This document shows positions 1 through 7,507 of a DNA stretch of 11,542 nucleotides, in pieces. This DNA is from an uncultured Brachyspira sp. (lineage in GTDB: Bacteria > Spirochaetota > Brachyspiria > Brachyspirales > Brachyspiraceae). The stretch covers positions 1 through 11,542 of the forward strand of contig NZ_CAKVGN010000081.1 of assembly GCF_934747485.1 (NCBI RefSeq), in the 5' to 3' direction. Position 1 is the stretch's first letter; every line of letters starts with the position of its first letter. The notes beneath the pieces are model-generated. The model was not told the origin of the DNA. It was given only the letters and a program-made list of their open reading frames with translations, and did no database searches. The translations under genes were made by a program, and so were the position numbers.

Positions 1-83
1 ATTGTTTATCTTTACTTAATTTACTGCGTTTCATACTTAAATTTTAACAAATTTCAGTTATCTAGGACAGCCCCAAAGAAAAT

Positions 84-111
84 AATAACTATATGGAAAC
101 ATATAGTTATT
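84..111. repeat. Perfect 12-bp inverted repeat with GAAA loop upstream of the barrel gene
   Basis: Bases 84-95 pair without mismatch with 100-111, leaving a GAAA loop at 96-99. The stem is almost all A/T apart from two G/C pairs. It lies 38 bases before the start codon of the barrel gene, in its likely promoter or 5' leader. It could be an operator, a leader hairpin, or the terminator of a gene to the left; the run that follows is TTATTTATAA rather than a clean T tract, so a terminator is less convincing. The rest of 1-148 shows no gene I can support. Confidence 0.5.
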
Positions 112-148
112 TATTTATAAATAAAAAAATACTTTTGGAGTTTGTATT

Positions 149-910
149 ATGAAAAAACTTATTATAGGCTTTATGATGATTTTATCATTGAGCGGAGGTT
201 TGTTTGCACAAAATATTGGTGAAAAAACAGGAAATGCATTTTGGGATTATATGCATGGCAGGAGTTTATTTGGTATTAACTTTGGTCCTACATTATATGC
301 TGGGCTTTTTGATATTGGTGTTAGGTTTTTAAATATAGATCAAATGGTTACATCTGGAGGAGGAGATACTAGCGGAACTGATTTAAGATCAAAACATTAT
401 GCTTTTGGTTTAGGTTTTAGCTATGACTTTGCACCTCTTAATTTTATGACAGTTGGGCTTGATATTGGTTTTTCTGTTGGAGAGATTAAAGCTGGACAAG
501 ACAAAATAACTTTCAGTACTATTCCTTGGTCTTTAAATGTTAAGTTTTTCTTTTGGAAAAATGCTCCTTTCGGCTTTTTCTTATCTCCAAGAATTGGCGG
601 AACTGCTTTGAGGGTTAATGGTTATGGTCCAAATATAGAGGCTAATGGTATTACTAGCTTATATTCTCATGGCGGTCTTTATTTATCTCTTGAATTAGGC
701 TGGAGAATACAGTTGTTCCCTAAAATGGGTGCTAATTGGCCTGTACAAGTTGGGTTAGATATTTCTTTATTTGATTTAGGTTATTATGTTGCTCCTTGGG
801 CTAAACCTGTATTTGATGTTCCTCAATTTGAAGGCTTAAAAAGTTTTGCTGTGTTCGCTAATATAAGAGCTTTAATACTTCCTCGTATAGGTATTACTTT
901 GAGATTCTAA
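149..910 (+). CDS. Putative outer-membrane beta-barrel protein, exported
   Basis: The 253-residue product starts with a clear signal peptide: MKK, a hydrophobic core over residues 4-18, and a likely Sec cleavage after LFA (about residue 20). The mature part has alternating hydrophobic and polar residues, many Gly, Tyr, Phe and Trp, and no hydrophobic helix long enough for an inner-membrane segment. It ends in LRF, and a C-terminal Phe is the usual beta-barrel assembly signal. Together these point to a small outer-membrane barrel. The start at 149 is supported by GGAG at 137-140, eight bases upstream. It is followed at once by a strong terminator, so it is probably transcribed alone. I do not recognise a specific family; function (porin, adhesin, structural) cannot be told from the sequence. 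It does not resemble what I know of Brachyspira Vsp proteins. Confidence 0.7.
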   Translation: MKKLIIGFMMILSLSGGLFAQNIGEKTGNAFWDYMHGRSLFGINFGPTLYAGLFDIGVRFLNIDQMVTSGGGDTSGTDLRSKHYAFGLGFSYDFAPLNFMTVGLDIGFSVGEIKAGQDKITFSTIPWSLNVKFFFWKNAPFGFFLSPRIGGTALRVNGYGPNIEANGITSLYSHGGLYLSLELGWRIQLFPKMGANWPVQVGLDISLFDLGYYVAPWAKPVFDVPQFEGLKSFAVFANIRALILPRIGITLRF

Positions 911-931
911 TTTAATATTTTTGATAGTTAC

Positions 932-976
932 AAGCCTGCATGCATTTTTAATGTTTTAATGTATGTAGGCTTTTTT
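932..976 (+). terminator. Rho-independent terminator after the barrel gene
   Basis: Bases 932-945 pair with 959-972 over 14 positions, two of them G-T wobbles, around a 13-base loop. The 3' arm runs into six T's at 971-976. It begins 22 bases after the stop codon of the barrel gene. Confidence 0.85.
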
Positions 977-1058
977 ATATCTATATATTTCTATTTTTAG
1001 TGTAATTTATTATTTTAATAATAGTCCTAAATTTGACTTTTATTTTGTTGTATGCTAA

Positions 1059-1334
1059 TAGCTTACTGCCATATTGTTTTGCTTTGTAGGATATTTTAAT
1101 GGATGCGGGAAGACATTATTTGTGATGATACAGGGAATAGTGGGGGCTTTCTTTGTGAGGATACCTGTTGTATATTTGATGAGCCATATTGATAATGCTT
1201 CTCTTTTTTATATAGGTCTTGCTACGCCGATATCATCTGTAGTGCAGATAATTTTATGTTTAGTAGCTTATAATTATTATAAGAGATATTTATATAATTC
1301 GGAGAAGTTGGAGAAATCTTATTCTGTTATTTAA
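1059..1334 (+). pseudogene. C-terminal remnant of a MATE-family efflux transporter
   Basis: From the in-frame stop at 1059-1061 the reading frame is open to 1334 and encodes about 90 residues. It contains VGYFNGCGKT, then a hydrophobic segment, VRIPVVYLMS, and a last hydrophobic segment ending in a charged tail. This is the typical last quarter of a MATE (Na+- or H+-coupled multidrug antiporter) protein, covering roughly the last three of the usual twelve helices. The N-terminal 350 or so residues are missing: upstream lies only the previous gene's terminator and non-coding AT-rich sequence. A TTG at 1074 could start an 86-residue peptide, but no Shine-Dalgarno precedes it. The fragment differs clearly in sequence from the C-terminus of the intact MATE gene at 1604-2956, so it is not a recent tandem copy. 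A decayed gene is the best reading. Confidence 0.75.
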
Positions 1335-1420
1335 TAATATTAGAGATGTTTAAAAAATAGCTTTATGTAATTTTATTTTAGATTTTATATCTAATCAATA
1401 GATTTAATATTGTTTATTTG

Positions 1421-1497
1421 CACTTTTTGGTTCTTTTGACGAAGTCCGCACCGCGAGCTGCGGGAAAAAGAACTGGGGTGCAAAGCCCTGCAAGTAT
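1421..1497. repeat. GC-rich dispersed repeat, copy A
   Basis: This is a GC-rich island in very AT-rich non-coding DNA, in the gap between the MATE remnant and the intact MATE gene. It has nested inverted repeats: an outer 8-bp stem (1430-1437 with 1466-1473) encloses a 5-bp stem (1446-1450 with 1459-1463). The block 1466-1481 is identical, as reverse complement, to 6280-6295 in the second island. It is followed by a short GGG...CCC hairpin around 1475-1488, matching the GGGGCTTTGCCCC hairpin of the other copy. There is no transposase or credible ORF. The rest of the gap (1335-1420 and 1498-1603) is AT-rich sequence in which I see nothing else. Confidence 0.7.
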
Positions 1498-1603
1498 TTA
1501 AAAAAAATATAATTTTTGATAAACTTAAATTTTTTACTATGTATTTGTATTTTTTTAAAAACACGTATAACATATATGCATAATTTTTTTGCGGGTTTTT
1601 ATT

Positions 1604-2956
1604 ATGACAAAAGACATGACTGTAGGAAGTCCGTTTAAGACTATAATATATTTTTCTATACCAATGCTTATAGGAGGAATATTTCAGCAATTCTATGGAG
1701 TTGCAGATACCATCATAATAGGCAAGTTTGTAGGTTCAAGGGCATTAGCTTCTATTGGGGCTACCACTTCTACTATGTTTTTCTTTTTATCTTTTGCTAT
1801 AGGTTTTACTAATGCTTTTTCTATAGTAATGGGGCAGTTCTTCGGAGCCAAAAATGAGAGTATGCTTAAAACTACTTTTCTTAGTTCTATATATTTAACA
1901 TTATTTAGCTCGTTTATTCTTTTTATACTTGGCATATTTTTATCAAGACCTCTTATGATATTATTACAAACTCCAGAAGACATAATAGATAATTCTGTAT
2001 TATATTTACAAATATGTGTGGGTTTATCATTTGGGCAGCTTATATATAATGGAGCTTCTAGTATATTAAGAGCTTTGGGAGACAGCAAAACTACTTTATA
2101 TTTTTTAATACTTACAACTGTTTTAAACATTATATTAGATTTAGTTTTTGTTGCTTTACTCAAAATGAATGTATTGGGTGTTGCCATTGCTACTGTAATA
2201 TCACAAATAATATCTGCTTTTTTAAGTGTGTTGTATATTGTTAAGAAATTTCCTATATTAAAACTTCAAAGAGAGGATATTGTTTTTAATTTTGAGAATT
2301 TATTTATGATAATAAAAATAGGTGTTTCTATGAGTATACAGGCAATATTTTTATCTATAGGGGAGATGATTATAAGCGGAGTTGTTAATACATTCGGCAC
2401 TAATGTTGTAGCATCATACACAACAGGAAACAGAATAAACCAATTTGCTTCTATGGCATATTTTGTGGTATCTGAGGCTTTTGCTGTTTATGTGGCACAA
2501 AATTTCGGAGCACAAAAGTTTGAGAGAATTAAAGAAGGTTTTAGAAGTATAATAATATTATCATTATCTTTAAGTTTATTATCTACTTTTGTAATATTTA
2601 TATTCGGAGATAATTTAATAAGACTCTTTATTTCAAGCAGCGATGAATATATAGAAGTAATAGTAGAGATATGCAGAGGCTATTTAAGAATATCATCAAT
2701 GTTTTATCCGTTTTTATCTATAATATTATTATACAACAACTCTATAAGGGCAATAGGAAAAGCACTTATTCCTTTGATTTCCGGAATAGCTGAACTTGTT
2801 ATAAAGGTTGGAGGTTCAGTATTTTTGTCTATACCATTTGGATATGTTGGTATATGGTTTGCAAATCCTGTTGGCTGGGCTTTGGGTATACTGCCTTCTT
2901 GCATTTATTTTCACAAGTATGCTTTTAAAAAGCAAAAATCATTTTCAAAAAATTAA
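1604..2956 (+). CDS. MATE-family multidrug/drug:cation antiporter
   Basis: This is a 450-residue integral membrane protein of normal MATE length, with about twelve hydrophobic segments. The N-terminus (MTKDMTVGSPFK, then PMLIGGIFQQFYGVADTIIIG near residues 20-40) is the classic start of this family. Each half carries the family's Arg-Ala-x-Gly-(Asp/Lys) type motif: ILRALGDSK near residue 155 and SIRAIGKALIP near residue 380. Members export cationic drugs or metabolites across the inner membrane using Na+ or H+ gradients; the substrate here is unknown. The frame is open from a TTG at 1589, but the ATG at 1604 fits the family N-terminus, so I use it. The ribosome binding site is weak (GCGGG at 1591-1595). 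It lies 38 bases before the glycosyltransferase gene and may be co-transcribed with it. Confidence 0.9.
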   Translation: MTKDMTVGSPFKTIIYFSIPMLIGGIFQQFYGVADTIIIGKFVGSRALASIGATTSTMFFFLSFAIGFTNAFSIVMGQFFGAKNESMLKTTFLSSIYLTLFSSFILFILGIFLSRPLMILLQTPEDIIDNSVLYLQICVGLSFGQLIYNGASSILRALGDSKTTLYFLILTTVLNIILDLVFVALLKMNVLGVAIATVISQIISAFLSVLYIVKKFPILKLQREDIVFNFENLFMIIKIGVSMSIQAIFLSIGEMIISGVVNTFGTNVVASYTTGNRINQFASMAYFVVSEAFAVYVAQNFGAQKFERIKEGFRSIIILSLSLSLLSTFVIFIFGDNLIRLFISSSDEYIEVIVEICRGYLRISSMFYPFLSIILLYNNSIRAIGKALIPLISGIAELVIKVGGSVFLSIPFGYVGIWFANPVGWALGILPSCIYFHKYAFKKQKSFSKN

Positions 2957-2994
2957 TTATTATATTATAATATAAAACAAAAGGGCTTTTTAAT

Positions 2995-4081
2995 ATGGGT
3001 TTTGGAAATAAAATTTTAAATGGCAAGATAAGAGAAAAATTAGGTATAAATATTTCTAATAAATTAAGAGATAATTCGGTGTCTATAAATGATGTAGATA
3101 ATGAATTATATATATCATATCCTTATTCAAGTATAAATAATTTCTTATGCAAATTAAATAATGCTAAAATATATTCCAGCTGGGGATTTTATTTTACAAA
3201 TGATAATAAACTCATAAAAGAAACTATGCCATTTGAAAGAATATTATCTTTATATGGAGAACTTGGCGGCAGATTCGCCTTTTATAGATTGAGATTTAAA
3301 AAGAAAACGAATTTAAATGTTTTTAGTTTGCAATCTGTATGGAATGTGTGTTTTGGACATTGGATACATGAAACTTTACCTAAACTTTTTATATTAAAGG
3401 ATTTAGGATATATAGATAAAATAGATGCTATTATTTTGGGAGATGGTTGTAATTCTAAGTTTCATAAAGATAGTTTAGCTATTTTTGGAGTTGATAAGAA
3501 AAAGATAATATATATATCTGATGAAACAGAGATTTTATGCAAGAACTTATATTTATCTTCTTTTCCAAGTAAAAATACTCATTATCCTGATATTTGGGTA
3601 TGTAATAAATATAGAGAATTATCAAAAGAATTAATAAAAAATTATGATATCACAAAATTTCCAAAAAAAATATATTTAAGCAGAAAAAATGTAAAGACTA
3701 GAAAAATTTTAAATGAAGATAAACTTATGGAAATATTAAGCAAATTAGGATATAAGATGATATGCCCTGAAGATTATTCTTTGCAAGAGCAGTTTTGCAT
3801 GTTTTATAATGCAGACAAAATAATATCAATACTTGGAAGCGGTCTTACAAATCTTGTATGCTCTAAAGAAAACATATCAGTGCTTGGGATAGTGCCGAAT
3901 ATAAGACCCGGAAGATACATATGAATATATCGTTAATACTATAGGAGGAAAATATTTTCAATATATAGAAAATAATGAAAAAAATTATAGGTATCAAAAT
4001 ATGCATAATAAAACAAATGATTTTGATTTTTATATTGATTTAGATAAGTTTAAAAATGCTTTGGAAGAGTTTGAAAAATAA
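2995..4081 (+). pseudogene. GT61/DUF563-type glycosyltransferase, frameshifted near the C-terminus
   Basis: The open frame from ATG 2995 (AGGG at 2982-2985) runs to a TGA at 3922-3924 and gives 309 residues. The central region has the GT61/DUF563 signature FGHWIHETLPKL (120-131). Later come KIYLSRKN (225-232), RKILNEDKL (236-244), the LQEQF region (263-267) and GSGLTNLV (281-288). Members transfer sugars during glycan or capsule synthesis; there is no signal peptide or membrane helix, so it should act at the cytoplasmic face. After codon 305 (CCC at 3907-3909) the family-like sequence continues in the +1 frame: EDTYEYIVNTIGGKYF, then an acidic tail ending in EEFEK and a TAA at 4079-4081. Removing one C from CCC (3907-3909) gives RPEDTYEYIVN and a 361-residue protein of expected shape. 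Either it is a real frameshift, which may leave a partly active protein, or a sequencing error at a short homopolymer. Confidence 0.8.
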
Positions 4082-4095
4082 TGCTTATATTATTT
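4076..4095. terminator. Weak AT-only hairpin spanning both convergent stop codons
   Basis: Bases 4076-4082 pair perfectly with 4089-4095 around a 6-base loop. The hairpin contains the TAA of the restored glycosyltransferase frame (4079-4081) and the stop codon of uvrB on the other strand (4090-4092). It could act as a bidirectional terminator for the two converging genes. The stem has no G/C pair, so its strength is doubtful. Confidence 0.3.
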
Positions 4096-6129
4096 ATTTG
4101 CCTTTTTTGAAGTGATATTTTTATGCACATGTTTTTTTACTGGCTTTAATTGTTTAAGCTGATTTATTTTCTCTCTTATTTCAATAGCCTTTTCAAACTC
4201 TAAGCTGTCTGAAGCTTTTTTCATCTCTTTGTCAAGCTCTTTTATATAATCATCGCTTTTTTGCTCAGGGTCAATTTTTACTCTTTCATTGAAACGCCTA
4301 AAGTCAAAATGAAGCTCATAAGAAGTTTCAACTTTTTCTTCTCTTTCAATTATATCTTGTATTTTTTTGATTATTGTTTTTGGAGTGATGTTATGTTCTT
4401 TGTTGTAGTCCATTTGTATTTTTCTTCTTCTTTCTGTTTCATCAATGGCTACTTTCATAGCATCGCTTATAGTATCAGCAAACATTATTACTCTGCCGTT
4501 AGCATTTCTTGCAGCACGTCCTATAGTCTGTATTAGGGTAGTGGTGTTTCTTAAAAAGCCTGTTTTGTCTGCATCAAGTATTAGTATGAGTGATACTTCA
4601 GGTACATCAAGCCCCTCTCTCAAAAGGTTAATACCCACAAGCACATCAAAAGCCCCAAGCCTCAAATCTCTTATTATCTCAACACGCTCTACTGTTTGAA
4701 TGTCTGAATGCAAATAACGAGTTCTTACTCCATTTTCATTTAAATATTTTGTGAGGTCTTCTGCCATTTTTTTAGTGAGTGTTGTTATAAATATTCTTTC
4801 GTTGTTGGATATTGTTTTTTTTATCTCTTCAAGAATTCTATCTATTTGACCATTTATAGGGTATACTTCAATTATAGGGTCAAGGAGTCCTGTAGGGCGA
4901 ATGATTTGCTCTACAACTTGGCTGCTTTTTTTAAGTTCATATTCTGCAGGGGTTGCACTAATATATATTGTATCATTAGTGAGGTTTTCAAACTCTTCAA
5001 AAAATAATGGGCGATTGTCTAATGCCGAAGGAAGCCTAAAACCGTATTTTACTAAAGTCTCTTTTCTGCTTCTGTCTCCAAAAAACATTCCTCTAATTTG
5101 AGGAACACTCACATGCGACTCATCTATTATAGTTAAAAAATCTTTTGGGAAATAGTCTATCAAACAAGCAGGTCTATCTCCCTCTTTACGTCCTGATAAT
5201 GGGCGAGAATAGTTTTCTATGCCTGCACAGTAGCCTACTTCTCTAAGCATTTCTAAATCATATTTTGTTCTTCCGTATATTCTTTCAGCTTCTACTAACT
5301 TTCCTTCGGATTTAAATTTATTATACTGCTCTTCAAGTTCTTCTTCTATTAACTTTATTCCTGCTGTTAATTTGTCGCTTCCTGTAACGAAGTGCTTTGC
5401 AGGATATATTACAACTCTATCTTGCTCTGCAATTTTTTGTCTTGTGATGGGGTTAATTTTTATGATGCGTTCAACAGTATCCCCAAAAAACTCTACTCTT
5501 ATAACCTCATCAGAATAGGCACTCATTATCTCTAAAGTATCTCCCATTACTTTAAACCTTGCCCTCTCAAGCACATCTTTAACTCGTTCATATTGTATAG
5601 ACACTAATTTTTCAATAATTTCATCTCTGTCATATTCTTCGTCTTTTTCTATTGCTATATAGAGCTTTCTATAATCTTCAGGAGAACCCAAGCCGTATAT
5701 ACAAGAAACAGAAGCAACAATTATAACATCTCTCCTTTCAAGAAGCGAGGTAGTAGCTTTAAGCCTTAGCCTATCAATCTCATCATTAACTGAGGCATCT
5801 TTATCAATATATAAATCTTTAGCAGGAACATAAGCTTCAGGCTGATAGTAATCATAATAAGAAACGAAATACTCAACTGCATTGTTTGGAAAGAAGTCTT
5901 TTAATTCTCTGTAGAGCTGTGCTGCCAAAGTTTTGTTATGCGACATTACAAGAGTAGGGCGGTTAGCTTTTTCTATAACATTTGCTATAGTGAAAGTTTT
6001 TCCGCTTGCAGTAACCCCTAAAAGAGTTTGATATTTATTTTTATTTTCAAGCCCTTTAACTAAAGAGTCTATTGCTGTTATTTGGTCGCCTGAAGGTTTG
6101 AAATTAGATTCTATTTTAAAACTTTTCAT
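4090..6129 (-). CDS. uvrB: UvrABC excinuclease subunit B
   Basis: UvrB is the damage-verifying helicase-like subunit of nucleotide excision repair. It is loaded by UvrA, clamps the damaged strand and recruits UvrC for the two incisions. The 679-residue length is normal. Visible motifs, in order: Walker A GVTASGKT (38-45); the beta-hairpin region YYDYYQPEAYVPAKDLYIDK (91-110); DESH Walker B (336-339); SATP (391-394); INLLREGLDVPEV (500-512); QTIGRAARN motif VI (534-542); and the C-terminal UVR domain (about 630-665, with EFEKAIEIREKI), which contacts UvrC. The tail after it is Lys-rich. The start at 6129 is preceded by GAGG at 6134-6137, four bases away. The gene is convergent with the glycosyltransferase and stands alone, without uvrA or uvrC next to it. 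No odd residues seen. Confidence 0.98.
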   Translation of the reverse strand: MKSFKIESNFKPSGDQITAIDSLVKGLENKNKYQTLLGVTASGKTFTIANVIEKANRPTLVMSHNKTLAAQLYRELKDFFPNNAVEYFVSYYDYYQPEAYVPAKDLYIDKDASVNDEIDRLRLKATTSLLERRDVIIVASVSCIYGLGSPEDYRKLYIAIEKDEEYDRDEIIEKLVSIQYERVKDVLERARFKVMGDTLEIMSAYSDEVIRVEFFGDTVERIIKINPITRQKIAEQDRVVIYPAKHFVTGSDKLTAGIKLIEEELEEQYNKFKSEGKLVEAERIYGRTKYDLEMLREVGYCAGIENYSRPLSGRKEGDRPACLIDYFPKDFLTIIDESHVSVPQIRGMFFGDRSRKETLVKYGFRLPSALDNRPLFFEEFENLTNDTIYISATPAEYELKKSSQVVEQIIRPTGLLDPIIEVYPINGQIDRILEEIKKTISNNERIFITTLTKKMAEDLTKYLNENGVRTRYLHSDIQTVERVEIIRDLRLGAFDVLVGINLLREGLDVPEVSLILILDADKTGFLRNTTTLIQTIGRAARNANGRVIMFADTISDAMKVAIDETERRRKIQMDYNKEHNITPKTIIKKIQDIIEREEKVETSYELHFDFRRFNERVKIDPEQKSDDYIKELDKEMKKASDSLEFEKAIEIREKINQLKQLKPVKKHVHKNITSKKANK

Positions 6130-6164
6130 TGTGCCTCGTTAATTAATAATTATGCTAAAATCAT

Positions 6165-6173
6165 TTTATAACA
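6165..6173 (-). promoter_or_regulatory. Candidate extended -10 promoter of uvrB
   Basis: On the minus strand this reads TGTTATAAA, an extended -10 (TGn then TATAAA) 35 bases upstream of the uvrB start codon. No good -35 box is seen at the expected distance. I see no LexA-like operator between it and the gene. Confidence 0.35.
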
Positions 6174-6261
6174 TAATTCTTAAAAAGTAAAACATAAGAC
6201 TTGTTTTAAAACTAAATTAAGAAATATTTACAGCATTTTTAATTTTACTATTTAAATTTTT

Positions 6262-6351
6262 ATAACGGGGCTTTGCCCCGCACCCCAGTTCTTTTACCGA
6301 CGCTCTGCGTGCCTGCGGCAAGGTACCTTCGGTATTGGTATAAAAGAACCT
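6262..6351. repeat. GC-rich dispersed repeat, copy B
   Basis: This island opens with a 6-bp hairpin with TTT loop (6266-6271 with 6275-6280). Then comes the 16-base block 6280-6295 shared in inverted orientation with 1466-1481. An outer stem of 8 bp (GTTCTTTT at 6288-6295 with AAAAGAAC at 6342-6349) encloses a GC-rich core with further short palindromes, including AAGGTACCTT. Order and outer stem match copy A, while the core differs, so the two look like members of one repeat family with variable inner segments. A short minus-strand ORF over it looks like translated repeat rather than a gene. Confidence 0.7.
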
Positions 6352-6353
6352 TA

Positions 6354-6378
6354 TATCCTTCGGATACGCTTCGCGAAG
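6354..6378. repeat. Two adjoining short palindromes next to repeat copy B
   Basis: TATCC-TTC-GGATA (6354-6366) forms a 5-bp hairpin with a 3-base loop. It is followed by the perfect 10-base palindrome CTTCGCGAAG (6369-6378). They directly extend the copy B island and probably belong to the same repeat family. Confidence 0.5.
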
Positions 6379-6430
6379 AACTGCATTCTTATTATAAATT
6401 TTATAATTTAATTGTACATTAAAAGGCACT

Positions 6431-6497
6431 CCTCCGCACGACTAAGAAGTTATAATTAAAGAATAACATTACCGTGCGGCAAGGTGGTACAGCTCGT
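6431..6497. repeat. Third GC-rich repeat module upstream of rsmH
   Basis: CCGCACG (6434-6440) pairs perfectly with CGTGCGG (6473-6479) around an AT-rich 32-base loop. The following part shares TGCGGCAAGGT with copy B, and its end shares GCGGGAAAAAG with copy A. It therefore looks like a related or rearranged module of the same family. Together with the modules at 6262-6378 it fills most of the 473-base gap between uvrB and rsmH; no gene is visible there. Confidence 0.55.
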
Positions 6498-6573
6498 ACG
6501 CGGGAAAAAGTTGATAATATATCCTTATAAAAAAATTAATTATTTAAACAATAAAATTGCTTATATTGTTTTT

Positions 6574-6579
6574 TATAAT
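6574..6579 (+). promoter_or_regulatory. Candidate -10 box of the rsmH-ftsL-murE cluster
   Basis: A perfect TATAAT lies 23 bases before the rsmH start codon, which would give a 5' leader of about 17 bases. No convincing -35 box is found at 16-18 bases upstream, so the call is tentative. Confidence 0.35.
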
Positions 6580-6602
6580 AGCTTATACCGATAATATATG
6601 AT

Positions 6603-7496
6603 ATGGATAATAATATAGTTCATACACCTGTAATGCTTAAAGAAATTCTAAGCTTCATACCAGAAAATGCAAATATTGCAGTGGACGCTACATTAGGTGA
6701 GGGCGGACATACTAAGGCAATGCTTGATTTAAATCTTGAAGTTCATAGCTTTGAAAGAGATGATAAAATACTTGAAGTTGCAAAGAATAGGCTTAAAGAT
6801 TATAAAAAGTTTCATTATTATAACAACACTTATGATAAGATGTTAGAAGAGCTTGATGAAAATGTTATTGGCAATGTTGATTTTATGCTTTATGACCTTG
6901 GGGTTTCTATGTTTCATTTCAAAAAGGCAAATAGGGGATTTTCTTTTAAAGATGATGTTAAACTTGATATGCGTCTTGGTATTAACAATAAAAGTGCTTA
7001 TGATGTTATTAATAGCTATTCAGAAAAAGAGCTTGAGAGAGTTTTTAGAGAATACGCAGAGTTGCATAATGCTTCAAAGATTGCAAACATTATAATAAAT
7101 GAAAGAAAGAAAAAAACTATAGAAACTTCCAAAGAATTAGAAAATATTATATTTCATCATACGGATAAAGCAAAAAGATTTGGTAAGATTCACCCTGCAA
7201 CATTAGTGTTTCAGGCTATAAGAATAGAGGTTAATGATGAGCTTAATATATTAGAAAAATCAATTTCCAATATCAGCAAAATTTTAAAAAACGGCGGAGT
7301 TGCTGCTATAATGAGTTATCATTCTTTGGAAGATAGAATAGTTAAGAGATTTTTAAAAGACAATGAAAAAACTAAAAATAAAGATGGTATATTTAAATTA
7401 CTAAATTCTAAGGTTATAACTCCGACAAATGAAGAGATAAAATTAAATCCAGCAAGCAGAAGTGCTAAACTTAGAGTTGCAAAATTAACAGTTTAA
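6603..7496 (+). CDS. rsmH: 16S rRNA (cytosine-1402 N4)-methyltransferase
   Basis: RsmH (MraW) uses S-adenosylmethionine to methylate N4 of C1402 in the ribosomal P site. It is conventionally the first or second gene of the division/cell-wall cluster. The 297-residue protein shows all family blocks: HTPVMLKE (7-14), the SAM-binding loop DATLGEGGHT (28-37), DLGVS with RGFSF and LDMRL (98-125), HPATLVFQAIRIEVNDEL (197-214), SYHSLEDRIVKRF (238-250), and NPASRSAKLRVA near the C-terminus. The start at 6603 gives the expected N-terminus, although no strong Shine-Dalgarno is seen; the leader may be very short. The ftsL-like gene follows after 11 bases, so the two are surely co-transcribed. No mraZ is visible upstream, only the repeat island. 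Confidence 0.96.
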   Translation: MDNNIVHTPVMLKEILSFIPENANIAVDATLGEGGHTKAMLDLNLEVHSFERDDKILEVAKNRLKDYKKFHYYNNTYDKMLEELDENVIGNVDFMLYDLGVSMFHFKKANRGFSFKDDVKLDMRLGINNKSAYDVINSYSEKELERVFREYAELHNASKIANIIINERKKKTIETSKELENIIFHHTDKAKRFGKIHPATLVFQAIRIEVNDELNILEKSISNISKILKNGGVAAIMSYHSLEDRIVKRFLKDNEKTKNKDGIFKLLNSKVITPTNEEIKLNPASRSAKLRVAKLTV

Positions 7497-7507
7497 TTTG
7501 AGGTTTT

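Noticed and set aside
1..34. Possible start of a minus-strand gene running off the left edge (ATG at 34, eleven open codons rich in Lys/Arg/Ser).
   Set aside because: Eleven codons are too few, and no Shine-Dalgarno is visible upstream of the ATG.
1391..1690. 99-codon open frame on the minus strand.
   Set aside because: It crosses the GC-rich repeat and the start of the MATE gene; its sequence looks like translated repeat and has no ribosome binding site or family features.
1693..2187. 164-codon minus-strand frame, and a 66-codon one at 2704-2904, inside the MATE gene.
   Set aside because: Both lie antisense to a well-supported membrane protein and show no features of their own.
3922..3924. 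TGA of the glycosyltransferase as a second selenocysteine codon.
   Set aside because: Reading through in the same frame does not continue family sequence, whereas the +1 frame does; a frameshift explains it.
4445..4699. Plus-strand frames within uvrB (4261-4536, 4445-4699, 4901-5101).
   Set aside because: They are antisense to uvrB, whose motifs are complete; none has supporting features.
6217..6429. 70-codon open frame on the minus strand with GTLPQARRAS and CGAKPRYKN.
   Set aside because: It is the translation of repeat island B and its palindromes. Short hypothetical proteins of this type are typical artefacts of dispersed repeats.
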